From contig CAZRUA010000029.1 in the NCBI GenBank assembly GCA_964603125.1, forward strand, positions 1 to 34,663: a DNA stretch of 34,663 nt, written 5' to 3'. Below the pieces are notes generated by a model. The model was not told where the DNA came from, did no database searches, and was given only the letters and a program-made list of their open reading frames with translations. Source of the DNA: CAZRUA01 sp964603125 (GTDB lineage: Bacteria; Bacteroidota; Bacteroidia; B-17B0; Aurantibacillaceae). Made by a program: the position numbers and the translations under genes. This document shows positions 17,379 through 25,741 of the stretch, piece by piece; positions within the stretch are counted from its first letter, which is position 1, and the number at the start of each line of letters is the position of its first letter.

Positions 17379-18635
17379 TTATGCTGATTTTAATTCTAGA
17401 ACTGTAATTTCTGGCCAAATTCCTAAACGACCAGGATACGCCAAAAATCCTAATCCACGGTTCACATATAAATATTGATTTTTTTCTTTGTAAAGACCCG
17501 CCCAATTTTTATACATTAAACTTGCAGGGCTCCATTTTATAAAACCAGGTATTTCTATCCCAAACTGAAAACCGTGAGTATGACCTGATAAAGTTAAATC
17601 GATATCCTTGTAATCATTAACAATTTCCGAATCCCAGTGAGAAGGATCATGTGATAATAAAATTTTAAACGGAATTTCCTTCATGCCATCATAGGTGCTT
17701 ACCATGTTTCCGTAGGTTTTAAAACGCTTATGAGAACTTTTATTTTCAATACCTAATAAAGCAATTTTCTTACCGTTACGTTCGAAAACCCTATTTTCAT
17801 TCAACAATAAATCCCAGCCAGCAGCTTTATGAACTCCTTTTAAACGCTCAAGATTAGCTCGCTTTGCATCAGGATTTTCACTAAATGGCAAATGATAATC
17901 ACCGTAATCGTGATTTCCTAAAATAGAATAAACACCTAAAGGAGCTTTAAGTTTTGCAAAAGTGCTTTCAAAGCCTTCAGTTTCACCTGCTTCATTGTTT
18001 ACCAAATCGCCTGTAAAAACAATGAGATCCGCATTCTCCTTCATTATTAAATCAAATGCATGTTCAAGTGAATCGGTTGTAGGAAAACTTCCTACGTGCA
18101 TATCACTAATTTGCAAAACCTTTAAACCATCAAACTCGGGAGGTAGGTTTGGGAAATTAATTTTGCTACGATGAACTTTGTATTTGTAACCGCCTTTCAA
18201 AATACCATAAGCCATGCCCAAACCAAGAAAAGTAGTTACTCCAACTGCCGCATAGCTAAAAAATTTGAGTCGTGTTATCTTCTTTACGCCATCTTCTGCA
18301 ACGGAATCAGACGATTGAAATTTTGAGATGATAAAACGGAATAAACGTATAATATCATCCATCAATAAAAAAGACACTCCTATTAGCTTTACTAAAATAC
18401 TCACTAGGAAAAACCCGAAAAAATAAATTCGAATCCAGCGCGGCCAAGTGGTCCAATCGGTTATCATTGCTGCTATTACCGTTAGAAGCATAATAGCTGT
18501 AATTCCCCAGTAAACACATTTAATGATAAGTCGTTTATTTATGGAATAATCTTTGGTAATTAAAGCTACGGCCTGATAAAAATAATACTCAAGCGCCAAA
18601 TAAAGCAATAAAGGGATTAATAAACGTAGAAACAT
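17379..18635 (-). CDS. Membrane-anchored metallophosphoesterase (YkuE/YaeI-like)
   Basis: A 418-residue protein. Residues 1-145 hold about four hydrophobic segments. Residues about 165-418 form a calcineurin-type phosphoesterase domain. The dinuclear metal site is complete: D178 and H180 (QISDMHVGSF), D210 (FTGD), N241-H242 (ILGNHDYGD), H329 (LLSHDP), and H352/H354 (SGHTHGFQFG). Family members with this layout include phosphodiesterases acting at the membrane, for example on lipid or lipid-A precursor phosphates, but the substrate here is not determined. It starts only 39 bp from the divergent thioredoxin-like gene. Confidence 0.93.
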   Translation of the reverse strand: MFLRLLIPLLLYLALEYYFYQAVALITKDYSINKRLIIKCVYWGITAIMLLTVIAAMITDWTTWPRWIRIYFFGFFLVSILVKLIGVSFLLMDDIIRLFRFIISKFQSSDSVAEDGVKKITRLKFFSYAAVGVTTFLGLGMAYGILKGGYKYKVHRSKINFPNLPPEFDGLKVLQISDMHVGSFPTTDSLEHAFDLIMKENADLIVFTGDLVNNEAGETEGFESTFAKLKAPLGVYSILGNHDYGDYHLPFSENPDAKRANLERLKGVHKAAGWDLLLNENRVFERNGKKIALLGIENKSSHKRFKTYGNMVSTYDGMKEIPFKILLSHDPSHWDSEIVNDYKDIDLTLSGHTHGFQFGIEIPGFIKWSPASLMYKNWAGLYKEKNQYLYVNRGLGFLAYPGRLGIWPEITVLELKSA

Positions 18636-18653
18636 TTTATATAAATATTATTT

Positions 18654-18661
18654 TAAATTTG
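18654..18661 (+). promoter_or_regulatory. Possible -7 element for the thioredoxin-like gene
   Basis: TAAATTTG fits TAnnTTTG and lies 13 bases upstream of the ATG at 18675. No TTG is found at the usual distance upstream, so this is a weak call. If correct, the leader would be under ten bases. Confidence 0.3.
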
Positions 18662-18674
18662 TTGTTAATTCCAG

Positions 18675-20087
18675 ATGATTAAAAGAATCAATATAGTTTT
18701 GTTACTTATCCTATTATTTCAATGGAATGCTTATGCTTTTAAAGGCTACAAAATTACAGTTAAAATCAATAACTTTAAGGAAAACGCTTGTTATTTTGGG
18801 CATTATTATGGTGGGCAAAAATTGCTTATCGATACGCTAAAATTAAATACGAAAGGCGAAGGTGTTTTAAAATCCTTGGATGAAACTACTGGTGGAATGT
18901 ATTTTATTGGTTTCTCGGACGGTTCATTATTAAATTTACTAATACCTGATTTAGCAAATAGCGTATTTGAAGTTAAAATAGATTACGCAAATCTTATTGC
19001 CAAAAGTGAGATTTTAACAAATAGTGCCGCTCAACAATATCTAAATTATGAAAAAAGAATTAATGCTTATTCACTTGCTATTCAAAATTATGATAAAAGA
19101 ATAAAACTTAATACTGAACTTCAAAATAAAGATTCGGTAGAATACTTAAACAACAGGAAGCAATGGGTAATTGACGAAATTGAGTATTACAAAAAAACAA
19201 TTCTTCAAAGTAAAACTAGCAATGAATTTTTAATTAAGCTACTTAAAGCCGAAAGTGTAAATGAATTTCCTAACAAAGATACCAAAGACCCGCAGTTAAT
19301 TAAAGCAAAGGAACTCTACAACAAGTACAAGTACTTTGAAAAAGTTGATTTTTCGGATACACGTTTAGTTAACACAGAAATTCTGAATAACAAGTACATT
19401 GACTATTTACAAAAGTATAACTATAACAATGCAGACTCAATTAACAGAAGTATTGATTTTATTTTAAAAAAGGCAAAACAAAACAATGAACATTATAAAC
19501 AAGCAGTTACTTGCATTGGCAACATTTGCCTAACGGATACTAATATTTTATTAGAAGAAGGTTTTGTTTATTTAACCGAGAAATACATTTTGAAACCAAA
19601 TGTTACTTGGTTAACAGAAATCGAAAAAAAGAAAATTAATGAGCAAAGTTCATTACTTAAAAATTTATTAATTCACTCAAAACCGCCAGCATTAAAGCTT
19701 TTTAACAAAGATGAGAAAAGTGTTTCGATACTTGAAGGCACAAAAAAATATACCGTTTTGTTTTTCTATAGTCCAGATTGCGATCATTGCAAAGAGCAAA
19801 TTCCTTATTTAAAAGATTGGTATGTTAAAAACAAAGAAAAAGATATTGAAGTAATAGCTATTAGTGTTTGGCCCGACGAAGATAAATTCATTAATTTTAC
19901 TCAAGAACAATTACCTGACTTTACCAATGTATACGACCCTGACAATAAAAGCTACATGCTATATTATTACATGATTACAAGCACTCCGCAACTCTATATT
20001 TTAGATAAAGACAAAAAAATAATTTTAAAGAAATTAAAAACACAAGATTTACAAAGAAAATGGACAGATTTTTTAAACCGCAATTAA
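18675..20087 (+). CDS. Exported thioredoxin-like (TlpA/ResA-type) protein with DUF4369/DUF5106-like N-terminal region
   Basis: A 470-residue protein with a signal peptide (hydrophobic 5-20, ending AYA). Residues about 25-110 look like the beta-rich DUF4369-type domain that often precedes thioredoxin folds in Bacteroidota. Residues about 110-340 are helical, charged and DUF5106-like. Residues 345-470 form a TlpA-type thioredoxin domain: VLFFYSPDCDHCKEQIP with redox pair C369/C372, and cis-proline P438 in STPQL. It is probably a periplasmic or membrane-bound thiol reductase or oxidase; its partner is unknown. It overlaps the next gene by 28 bases. Confidence 0.9.
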   Translation: MIKRINIVLLLILLFQWNAYAFKGYKITVKINNFKENACYFGHYYGGQKLLIDTLKLNTKGEGVLKSLDETTGGMYFIGFSDGSLLNLLIPDLANSVFEVKIDYANLIAKSEILTNSAAQQYLNYEKRINAYSLAIQNYDKRIKLNTELQNKDSVEYLNNRKQWVIDEIEYYKKTILQSKTSNEFLIKLLKAESVNEFPNKDTKDPQLIKAKELYNKYKYFEKVDFSDTRLVNTEILNNKYIDYLQKYNYNNADSINRSIDFILKKAKQNNEHYKQAVTCIGNICLTDTNILLEEGFVYLTEKYILKPNVTWLTEIEKKKINEQSSLLKNLLIHSKPPALKLFNKDEKSVSILEGTKKYTVLFFYSPDCDHCKEQIPYLKDWYVKNKEKDIEVIAISVWPDEDKFINFTQEQLPDFTNVYDPDNKSYMLYYYMITSTPQLYILDKDKKIILKKLKTQDLQRKWTDFLNRN

Positions 20088-20764
20088 ATACATTAATAAT
20101 AATTTGCTTTTTGATATGTTTTACTTCAAAAGCTCAAACAAGTAAAACTCCAATCAACGATTTTTCAGTGGTTCTGCATGAAGAGACTTTAAATAAAGTT
20201 TTTACAGCAATTGGTGATATAAAGGGAAGTAGTGATTTTGAAGTAATGTTAATTAAAGGCAAGTACTATTGGACAGTTCAAAAAGCAAGAATTGCAATAC
20301 GTCCAGATAGTTCACAATTTTATTGTGATGCATTGGTAGAAGTTGGTTCAATAAAGTACAAAACTCCTGTTAAAGGAGATGTAAAGATAACTTACGATCA
20401 AAAGAAAAATGAAATAGCAATTAAAATTACACGTGCAATTTTTGAATTGTATACAACCATATTCGGAAAAAAAATTCATATTAAAGATATTGATATAGCT
20501 GATAATTTTAAGGATCCATTTATTTTTGAAGGACCAGCAACCATGGGAACTGATTTTGAATTTATGATGCCAGATAGTACAATGAAAAAAATTTACATGC
20601 AACCGTCTACATGCACCATGGAAATACAACACAAACAAATTGTAACACAGTGCGAAGTAGCAGTGCAAGACAAACCTTTTAAACCTGCAACACCTGCACC
20701 AACTCCTAAAAAAGATGCGGTTGTTACTCCAGCAGCGGGAACAACGCCAGAAAAGAAAAAGTAG
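20060..20764 (+). CDS. Exported protein of unknown function with Pro/Thr/Lys-rich tail
   Basis: A 234-residue protein. The signal peptide has hydrophobic residues about 11-21 and a cleavage site near SKAQ. The mature part alternates short beta strands (for example FEVMLIKGKYYWTVQKARI, FYCDALVEVG, VKGDVKITYD) in the manner of lipid-binding SMP/TULIP-like or LEA-like beta folds. I cannot assign a family. The last 30 residues are low-complexity (PATPAPTPKK ... TPEKKK). The start lies 28 bases inside the thioredoxin-like gene in another frame, which points to coexpression. Confidence 0.8.
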   Translation: MDRFFKPQLNTLIIICFLICFTSKAQTSKTPINDFSVVLHEETLNKVFTAIGDIKGSSDFEVMLIKGKYYWTVQKARIAIRPDSSQFYCDALVEVGSIKYKTPVKGDVKITYDQKKNEIAIKITRAIFELYTTIFGKKIHIKDIDIADNFKDPFIFEGPATMGTDFEFMMPDSTMKKIYMQPSTCTMEIQHKQIVTQCEVAVQDKPFKPATPAPTPKKDAVVTPAAGTTPEKKK

Positions 20765-20823
20765 TATGTGATTTTATAACAATATAATTTTTTCTACTGA
20801 CGTTAATCAAATAAAACTAAATC

Positions 20824-21606
20824 ATGAAAAAATTAATTGTTTTAACAATCTGTATAATTAGCTTACAAACGTATGCTCAAAAAAAAGATTCGACTTATTT
20901 TAGAAAGAATGAAATTGGACTCAACACTTTACCGATTATAACCTTTCTTGCAGGCTATATAGGCGGTGATGCCACTAATTTTAACTTACAGTATCGACGG
21001 TTCATAAATTCAAAAAACACACTAAGAACATCAATTAATTCAGCCCCATATCAAAATGCTGGGTTTTCTTAAACCAAAAAAATTGAATATATAAACGATT
21101 CAATCTATACCAATTCATTTAATTCTGATAATAAGCAAGCAAAGTATAAATTTAATATTGGTTACGAACACATTTTTGGGACAAAAAAACTTAAACATGC
21201 AGTTGGTTTGGATTTATATCACTTTCGGCAATTGCAAAATTTTAATAAAGTTGTTTGGACATTTATAGATACAGTTTACAAGGCAAATGGAAATTACGAC
21301 ACTAACGTATGGATTGATTCCGATAGCACTCATTTATCAACCCATACAACATACAAATACAGAGGTATTGGATTAATGCCATTTTACAGTTTACGATATG
21401 AAATATCAAAACATTGGACAATAACAGGAACTATATCTGTTAAATTTGAATGGGCAAATAAGTACGAATATTCATTTCAAGAATCTTATAAACACAATAT
21501 AAATTCATCTTCAAGTCGAAAAAACGAATATTGGAATCGAACAAGAGTTTCCAGTTTTGAATTCAACTCAATACTAACAGATTTGGGCTTATTCTATCGT
21601 TTCTGA
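20824..21606 (+). pseudogene. Outer-membrane beta-barrel-like gene interrupted by one in-frame TAA
   Basis: Translation from ATG 20824 gives a signal peptide (KKLIVLTICIISLQTYAQ) and 82 residues, then TAA at 21070-21072. The same frame stays open to TGA at 21604-21606, for 260 codons in total. The downstream part keeps beta-barrel character: alternating aromatic and polar strands such as YKFNIGYEHIFG, IGLMPFYSLRYEIS and WTITGTISVKFEW, and a terminal LGLFYRF ending in Phe as outer-membrane barrels do. Because the frame is unchanged, a single substitution (for example CAA, GAA or AAA to TAA) explains it, not an indel. A sequencing error or a restart near 21208 are alternatives. The barrel's function is unknown. 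Confidence 0.75.
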
Positions 21607-21622
21607 CCTACTTGAAAAATAA

Positions 21623-21683
21623 ACCATAAAAGACAAAAAACATTGAAGAAATTAGATAGCAACGCATTTATGTCTTTTATGGT
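21623..21683. terminator. Long-loop inverted repeat between convergent genes, possible bidirectional terminator
   Basis: Arms ACCATAAAAGACA (21623-21635) and TGTCTTTTATGGT (21671-21683) are perfectly complementary over 13 bases, with a 35-base loop. It lies exactly between the converging barrel gene and lipoprotein gene. There is no clean T tract on either side, so termination is inferred from position. Confidence 0.4.
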
Positions 21684-21693
21684 CTATTATAAA

Positions 21694-22278
21694 CTACTGA
21701 ACTTTCAATTTAAAAATTACATCAACATCAGTTTCGCCCGGTGTTATAGTTCCGTTTTTAACACCAGGTTGATGTTTCAAAATTATTTGCATTGTTTCTA
21801 GCGCTGAAGTTGCACTTGTAGTTTTCCACTTAGATTGCAAGCCCAGTGGCAATGGTGTTGGTGTATTTGTATCCAAATCAGTAATAGTTACAGAAGTATT
21901 AGCATTAGTACTTGGAGTATAAAAAAACATGTGATCGTTAGCTTCTGCTAATACTTCATTTGAAATAGTATCAACTGGATTCTTACTTTCATCTAACAAT
22001 AAAACTTGTGTTAAATAAGTTGTATTTGGAGATAAAGAAATTGTATCGAAATTTGTTGGCGCATTCCCTCCTGCTCCATCCACATCTCTAAACATAAATG
22101 ATTTAACATTTGATGTGTTTGCTGAATCGGTTAAAATTAATTTAACCGTTGTAATTAGTTCTGTTTCATTTGGTTGAACGGGGTTATTTGGCTCTGGCTC
22201 GTTCTTATCTTTTTTACAAGCTGTTAATAATAAAACGCCGCTAGCAATTGTTAATAGTACTTTTTTAGTTGTTGTCAT
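21694..22278 (-). CDS. Lipoprotein paired with a TonB-dependent receptor
   Basis: A 194-residue lipoprotein: TTKKVLLTIASGVLLLTAC gives the lipobox with Cys 21, followed by a charged Lys/Glu/Pro/Asn linker. The body matches a Bacteroidota lipoprotein family often found next to TonB receptors. Recognisable points are an ITTVKLIL strand, DVDGAGGNAP, LAEANDHMFFY, LGLQSKW, and the ending ILKHQPGVK ... GETDVDVIFKLKV. Databases often name these loosely as periplasmic-binding-fold superfamily; the true function is not established. It lies 11 bp downstream of the receptor gene, so it probably works with it at the outer membrane, perhaps in ligand capture (inferred). Confidence 0.87.
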   Translation of the reverse strand: MTTTKKVLLTIASGVLLLTACKKDKNEPEPNNPVQPNETELITTVKLILTDSANTSNVKSFMFRDVDGAGGNAPTNFDTISLSPNTTYLTQVLLLDESKNPVDTISNEVLAEANDHMFFYTPSTNANTSVTITDLDTNTPTPLPLGLQSKWKTTSATSALETMQIILKHQPGVKNGTITPGETDVDVIFKLKVQ

Positions 22279-22289
22279 TTTAATTTTGT

Positions 22290-24620
22290 TTAATTTTTGT
22301 TATTATGTGAATAAAAAATAATTGGAACTGTTATACGCAATTGAACATTTCTTCCAATTGCATCGGTGTAATACCTAAATCTATCAAGGTAATCACGGTA
22401 ACTTGTGTTTAATAAATTATTGATTCCAATTCCAAAATCAATACTTTGTTTTTTTATTTGAACTGTTGTGGCAAAATCGATGTTTACTAAAAAATAGGCA
22501 TTAGGAGGCGGAACAAAATCGAGATTAGCTGGAACTCGCCATTGCTTATTGACAAATGTTGCCCCTAATGAAAGTTTAGGCTTTTTAAAATATTCACCAT
22601 TCTTCATTTTTATAGCCCCGCCTAAATCCAATCTATCAGCAGGCATATAAATTAGAAACTCCTTTGTATCTCTATTCTTAGCTCTAATCATTAGTACTTT
22701 AAAGTTTAATGCAAATGTTTTATTTAGACTTACATCACCCTTAGCATCAAAACCTAACATACCCACATTAGCTTGTTTGTAGTTAAATACTGGAAACGCT
22801 CCTTTAATTGTAAGTTCAGGTGCACTACCGGGCATTTGACAAATAAAATTATTGAAGTAGTTATAATACAAGGAAGTCTCGATGTTCAAAAATCTTGGCT
22901 TATACAACAAAGTAGCAATTGAATTTAAACATCTTTCTGTTTTCAAATTCGCATCGCCCCGCTCAATTGAACCAGCACCATGATGCAAACCATTTGAATA
23001 TAATTCATTAACAGCAGGCGCTCTCCAAGCTGAACCAACATTTAACAACACATTTAAGTTTGTATCTAACTTAAGAACACTACCTAAATTCCAGCTCACA
23101 TTTTTAAACTTCAAAAATGGATTTTGTAAAACATTATTCTTATAAAACCAAGATTCTAAATACTTTTCATCATATCTAACACCAGCTTCCAGCTCATATT
23201 TAACTTTAACAAAACGTTCCATTGCAAAAACACCCCAAGTATTATTCCTATAATTCGGGATAAAGAACCTTCCCAAATAAACATTTTCTTGATTCATAAA
23301 GGATGCTCCAGCTTTACCCACAAACGAATTAATATTATCGTGTTCGTACAACAAATCAACCGTTTTAGATGTAATGCGATAATCTAATTCAGGTTTATTC
23401 AAAGCAGCTAGCGAATCATTTAAAGGACCATGCTTATCAAATTCATTACGAATATTATGTTGCCAGGCTGCTTGCAAAGTTAGTCGATGATTAAGTGCCA
23501 AATGATAATGCGCTTTAGCTTTTACCAATTCATGATTCACTTTTTGCATAGGTCGCCCTAAATCATAAGTAAAAAATTTAATCGTGTCTATTGGTTGGCT
23601 TGCTTGAAAAGCATTTTGTAAATCGGTTAAATTTCCAATGTGTGCCCCTGAAAAAATTCCAATCTTAGTATTAAACTGCGAATAAAAAACTTCAGTATAC
23701 CATTTACGCTTTTTAAAACGCATAGCATATGAAAAATTTTGTTCTTCATACCCTGTGTTTTTTAAAAAATAGTTTGGAGCATTTACATTACCACCTTTCT
23801 TAACTGTGCCTTGCAAGCGCCAAGAAAAAGATTTCAAAAACGGAAAACAACCTTGCACAATTCCAGAAGCTGTGCCTGCCCTACCATTACTAAAACCAAC
23901 TAAATTAGCTTCGCCTGTTACACCCACTGTATCGGGTAAATCTTCCGGTTCAACTAAAATAACACCTGCAAGCGCATCACTTCCATACCTAACTGACGAA
24001 GCACCTTTTATAACACTTAACTTCTTTGCTACAAACAAATCAATTTCTGGAGCATGTTCGTTTCCCCATTGCTGCCCTTCTTGTCGTATCCCATTGTTTA
24101 AAATTAAGACCCTATAACCTTGCAAACCATGTATCATAGGCTTAGAAATACTTGAACCATTTGTTAAGGTAGTTACGCCGTTTGCATTTTTTAGAGCATC
24201 AGCTAAACTTTTACCTTTTGATTGATTCATCTCCTCATCCGTTAAAGTACTTTGCGTTTGTGTGCTTTGCTGTTCAACGTGTTTCTCAACTTTCTCTGCC
24301 CCTTCTAATTCATGGTATTTTGAACTCATTAAAATCTTAACGTTTTCATTACCATTTATAGATATTACAACAACGGTATCTTCATTTCCAAGATGTGTAA
24401 TCTGAATTTTATAATCTCCTTTGCATAAATTCTTAAATCTAACAACACCGTTTTCGTTGGTTTGTTCCACACGATTATCATTCAGTAATACTACCGAAGA
24501 ATAAGAGCATGGGAGCTTATCCACCTCATCGATTACAGTTAAACTCAATTGATAATTACAATCTTGCCCCAATAAATTAGAACACATTGCAATCAATACG
24601 ATTACAAAAATTTTATACAT
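22290..24620 (-). CDS. TonB-dependent outer-membrane receptor, probable metal uptake
   Basis: A 776-residue receptor. After a signal peptide (about 1-18) comes a carboxypeptidase-regulatory-like beta domain (about 20-95). The plug domain (about 125-235) contains SLADALKNANGV, PMIHGLQGYRVLILNNGIR and GASSVRYGSDALAGVI, and a 22-strand-type barrel runs to the end. The segment GQQWGNEHAPEIDLF is typical of receptors related to ZnuD-like metal transporters rather than the SusC class, and no SusD follows. The His-rich exported protein upstream and the partner lipoprotein downstream support transition-metal uptake, but the metal is not determined. Length and domain order are normal. Confidence 0.93.
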   Translation of the reverse strand: MYKIFVIVLIAMCSNLLGQDCNYQLSLTVIDEVDKLPCSYSSVVLLNDNRVEQTNENGVVRFKNLCKGDYKIQITHLGNEDTVVVISINGNENVKILMSSKYHELEGAEKVEKHVEQQSTQTQSTLTDEEMNQSKGKSLADALKNANGVTTLTNGSSISKPMIHGLQGYRVLILNNGIRQEGQQWGNEHAPEIDLFVAKKLSVIKGASSVRYGSDALAGVILVEPEDLPDTVGVTGEANLVGFSNGRAGTASGIVQGCFPFLKSFSWRLQGTVKKGGNVNAPNYFLKNTGYEEQNFSYAMRFKKRKWYTEVFYSQFNTKIGIFSGAHIGNLTDLQNAFQASQPIDTIKFFTYDLGRPMQKVNHELVKAKAHYHLALNHRLTLQAAWQHNIRNEFDKHGPLNDSLAALNKPELDYRITSKTVDLLYEHDNINSFVGKAGASFMNQENVYLGRFFIPNYRNNTWGVFAMERFVKVKYELEAGVRYDEKYLESWFYKNNVLQNPFLKFKNVSWNLGSVLKLDTNLNVLLNVGSAWRAPAVNELYSNGLHHGAGSIERGDANLKTERCLNSIATLLYKPRFLNIETSLYYNYFNNFICQMPGSAPELTIKGAFPVFNYKQANVGMLGFDAKGDVSLNKTFALNFKVLMIRAKNRDTKEFLIYMPADRLDLGGAIKMKNGEYFKKPKLSLGATFVNKQWRVPANLDFVPPPNAYFLVNIDFATTVQIKKQSIDFGIGINNLLNTSYRDYLDRFRYYTDAIGRNVQLRITVPIIFYSHNNKN

Positions 24621-24667
24621 AAAATAATACTAGGATTTTGAAATGCCGAAACATTCAAATAAAAAAA

Positions 24668-25009
24668 CTAAACACAAAAAGAAGATGAAGCGGGAGGACC
24701 GCGCGTGCTTAATTTAATTAAAGTACTGTAAGAATATTGGTTTACTTTTATTACATAATCTCTTTGTATAAAAAAAGAAATATTTTCGGGGGCATTAACT
24801 TTGTAAGCCGAATGATAAACAGGTGTTTCATGCTTTAAGAAATCGCAATGAATTTGTTCGCTATCAAAATGCACACCTTTGTGGCCGTGTGTTTCGCAAT
24901 AATTAGATTCAGTATCATGGTGATCTGCAAAACCATGAATATAATCAGGAGGACAAGCGCTGAACAATAGCACAAGCAACATAAATATATTTATAATTTG
25001 TCGAATCAT
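24668..25009 (-). CDS. His-rich small exported protein with C-terminal RGPP motif
   Basis: A 113-residue protein with an N-terminal hydrophobic segment ending LLFSACPP, either a signal peptide or a weak lipobox (Cys 19). Residues 25-66 contain nine histidines (25, 30, 31, 41, 43, 47, 54, 60, 66) plus Cys 38 and Cys 55, a likely metal-binding stretch. The C-terminus has STRGPPASSSFCV. An RGPP/RAPP motif near the end is a feature I associate with small proteins encoded beside metal-linked TonB receptors (DUF2946-like); this is a resemblance only. The ATG overlaps the yidD stop by 4 bases. The TonB receptor follows after 47 bp. Confidence 0.82.
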   Translation of the reverse strand: MIRQIINIFMLLVLLFSACPPDYIHGFADHHDTESNYCETHGHKGVHFDSEQIHCDFLKHETPVYHSAYKVNAPENISFFIQRDYVIKVNQYSYSTLIKLSTRGPPASSSFCV

Positions 25010-25230
25010 TTTTTCACTTCTGGAACGGGATCATAACCACTACCACCCCAAGGATTACATCTGCATATACGTTTAAAACCTAAAAAACTACCCTTGCATG
25101 TTCCGTGCGATTCAATAGCTTGAATTGTGTATGTTGAACAAGAAGGTGAGTAACGACAAGAAGGCATTAAATAAGGAGAAATACAGTACTGATAAAATTT
25201 AACAAACAATATAGGTATAAATTTTAACAT
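25006..25230 (-). CDS. yidD: Membrane protein insertion efficiency factor YidD
   Basis: A 74-residue protein matching YidD, which aids YidC/Sec-dependent membrane insertion. The conserved core is intact: FYQYCISPYLMPSCRYSPSCSTY, then AIESHG and the C-terminal RICRCNPWGGSGYDPVP. YidD is usually encoded near rnpA and yidC. Here it sits between a small anchored protein (17 bp upstream) and the His-rich protein (ATGA overlap), which is a different setting. Confidence 0.97.
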   Translation of the reverse strand: MLKFIPILFVKFYQYCISPYLMPSCRYSPSCSTYTIQAIESHGTCKGSFLGFKRICRCNPWGGSGYDPVPEVKK

Positions 25231-25247
25231 TTGTATTTGTTGTTTTA

Positions 25248-25586
25248 CTAATAAAATATTGCAGGAACTTCGAGGTTTAAAACCTTTTTTGCATTCAATT
25301 TCACATAACTTGTGTGTTTGGAACGCGGCTCAACCTTATCAATTTGTTTAAAAGGAATAAAATCTAAAATAAATTTAAAAATTGTGTAGTATCCCGGAGT
25401 TTCAAACTTAGCCGCATCTTCATCTTCGTTAGGACTAATGTTATAATCTTCTGAAGCATTAAATGGTTTAGCTATAATACCTTTGTTTTGGCCTAATATA
25501 GAGCGAATATAAGTTTTTGGTAACGCCACATAAATAAAGGCGAACAATAACACAAAACTAAACCCTATTCTAAGTTTTTTACTCAT
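25248..25586 (-). CDS. Small membrane-anchored protein of unknown function
   Basis: A 112-residue protein with one N-terminal hydrophobic segment (about 7-23, RIGFSFVLLFAFIYVAL) and no clear cleavage site, so it is probably a signal-anchored periplasmic protein. The acidic stretch SPNEDEDAAKFE (about 51-62) is followed by an aromatic segment GYYTIFKFILDFIPF. I recognise no family. It is the first gene of the five-gene minus-strand run, with a good promoter directly in front of it. Confidence 0.75.
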   Translation of the reverse strand: MSKKLRIGFSFVLLFAFIYVALPKTYIRSILGQNKGIIAKPFNASEDYNISPNEDEDAAKFETPGYYTIFKFILDFIPFKQIDKVEPRSKHTSYVKLNAKKVLNLEVPAIFY

Positions 25587-25595
25587 TTTACACTA

Positions 25596-25626
25596 CAAAT
25601 GTATAGCATTTGAAAAGCAAAAGCAA
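25596..25626 (-). promoter_or_regulatory. Promoter for the yidD/TonB receptor run
   Basis: On the minus strand TTG (25626-25624) and TACATTTG (25603-25596) are separated by 20 bases, a good Bacteroidota -33/-7 pair. The box ends only nine bases before the ATG at 25586, so the transcript would have almost no leader. Confidence 0.6.
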
Positions 25627-25741
25627 GTTTTGAAGCTAATTTATTGATTTTTAACAGTTAAGAGTTTCATTTCCCCCTAACTTAGCTTATACCTCTGAAG
25701 ATTAAAAAACTTCACTTAACAAACATAAGAAATTAAGGGGG

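Noticed and set aside
20348..20668. 106-codon minus-strand open frame rich in Cys, His and Phe
   Set aside because: It is antisense to the exported protein at 20060-20764, which has a signal peptide and operon context; the composition is a by-product of the AT-rich opposite strand.
18675..20764. Polysaccharide-utilisation (SusC/SusD) locus near the TonB receptor
   Set aside because: No SusD-like protein or glycoside hydrolase is present, and the receptor lacks SusC-type features.
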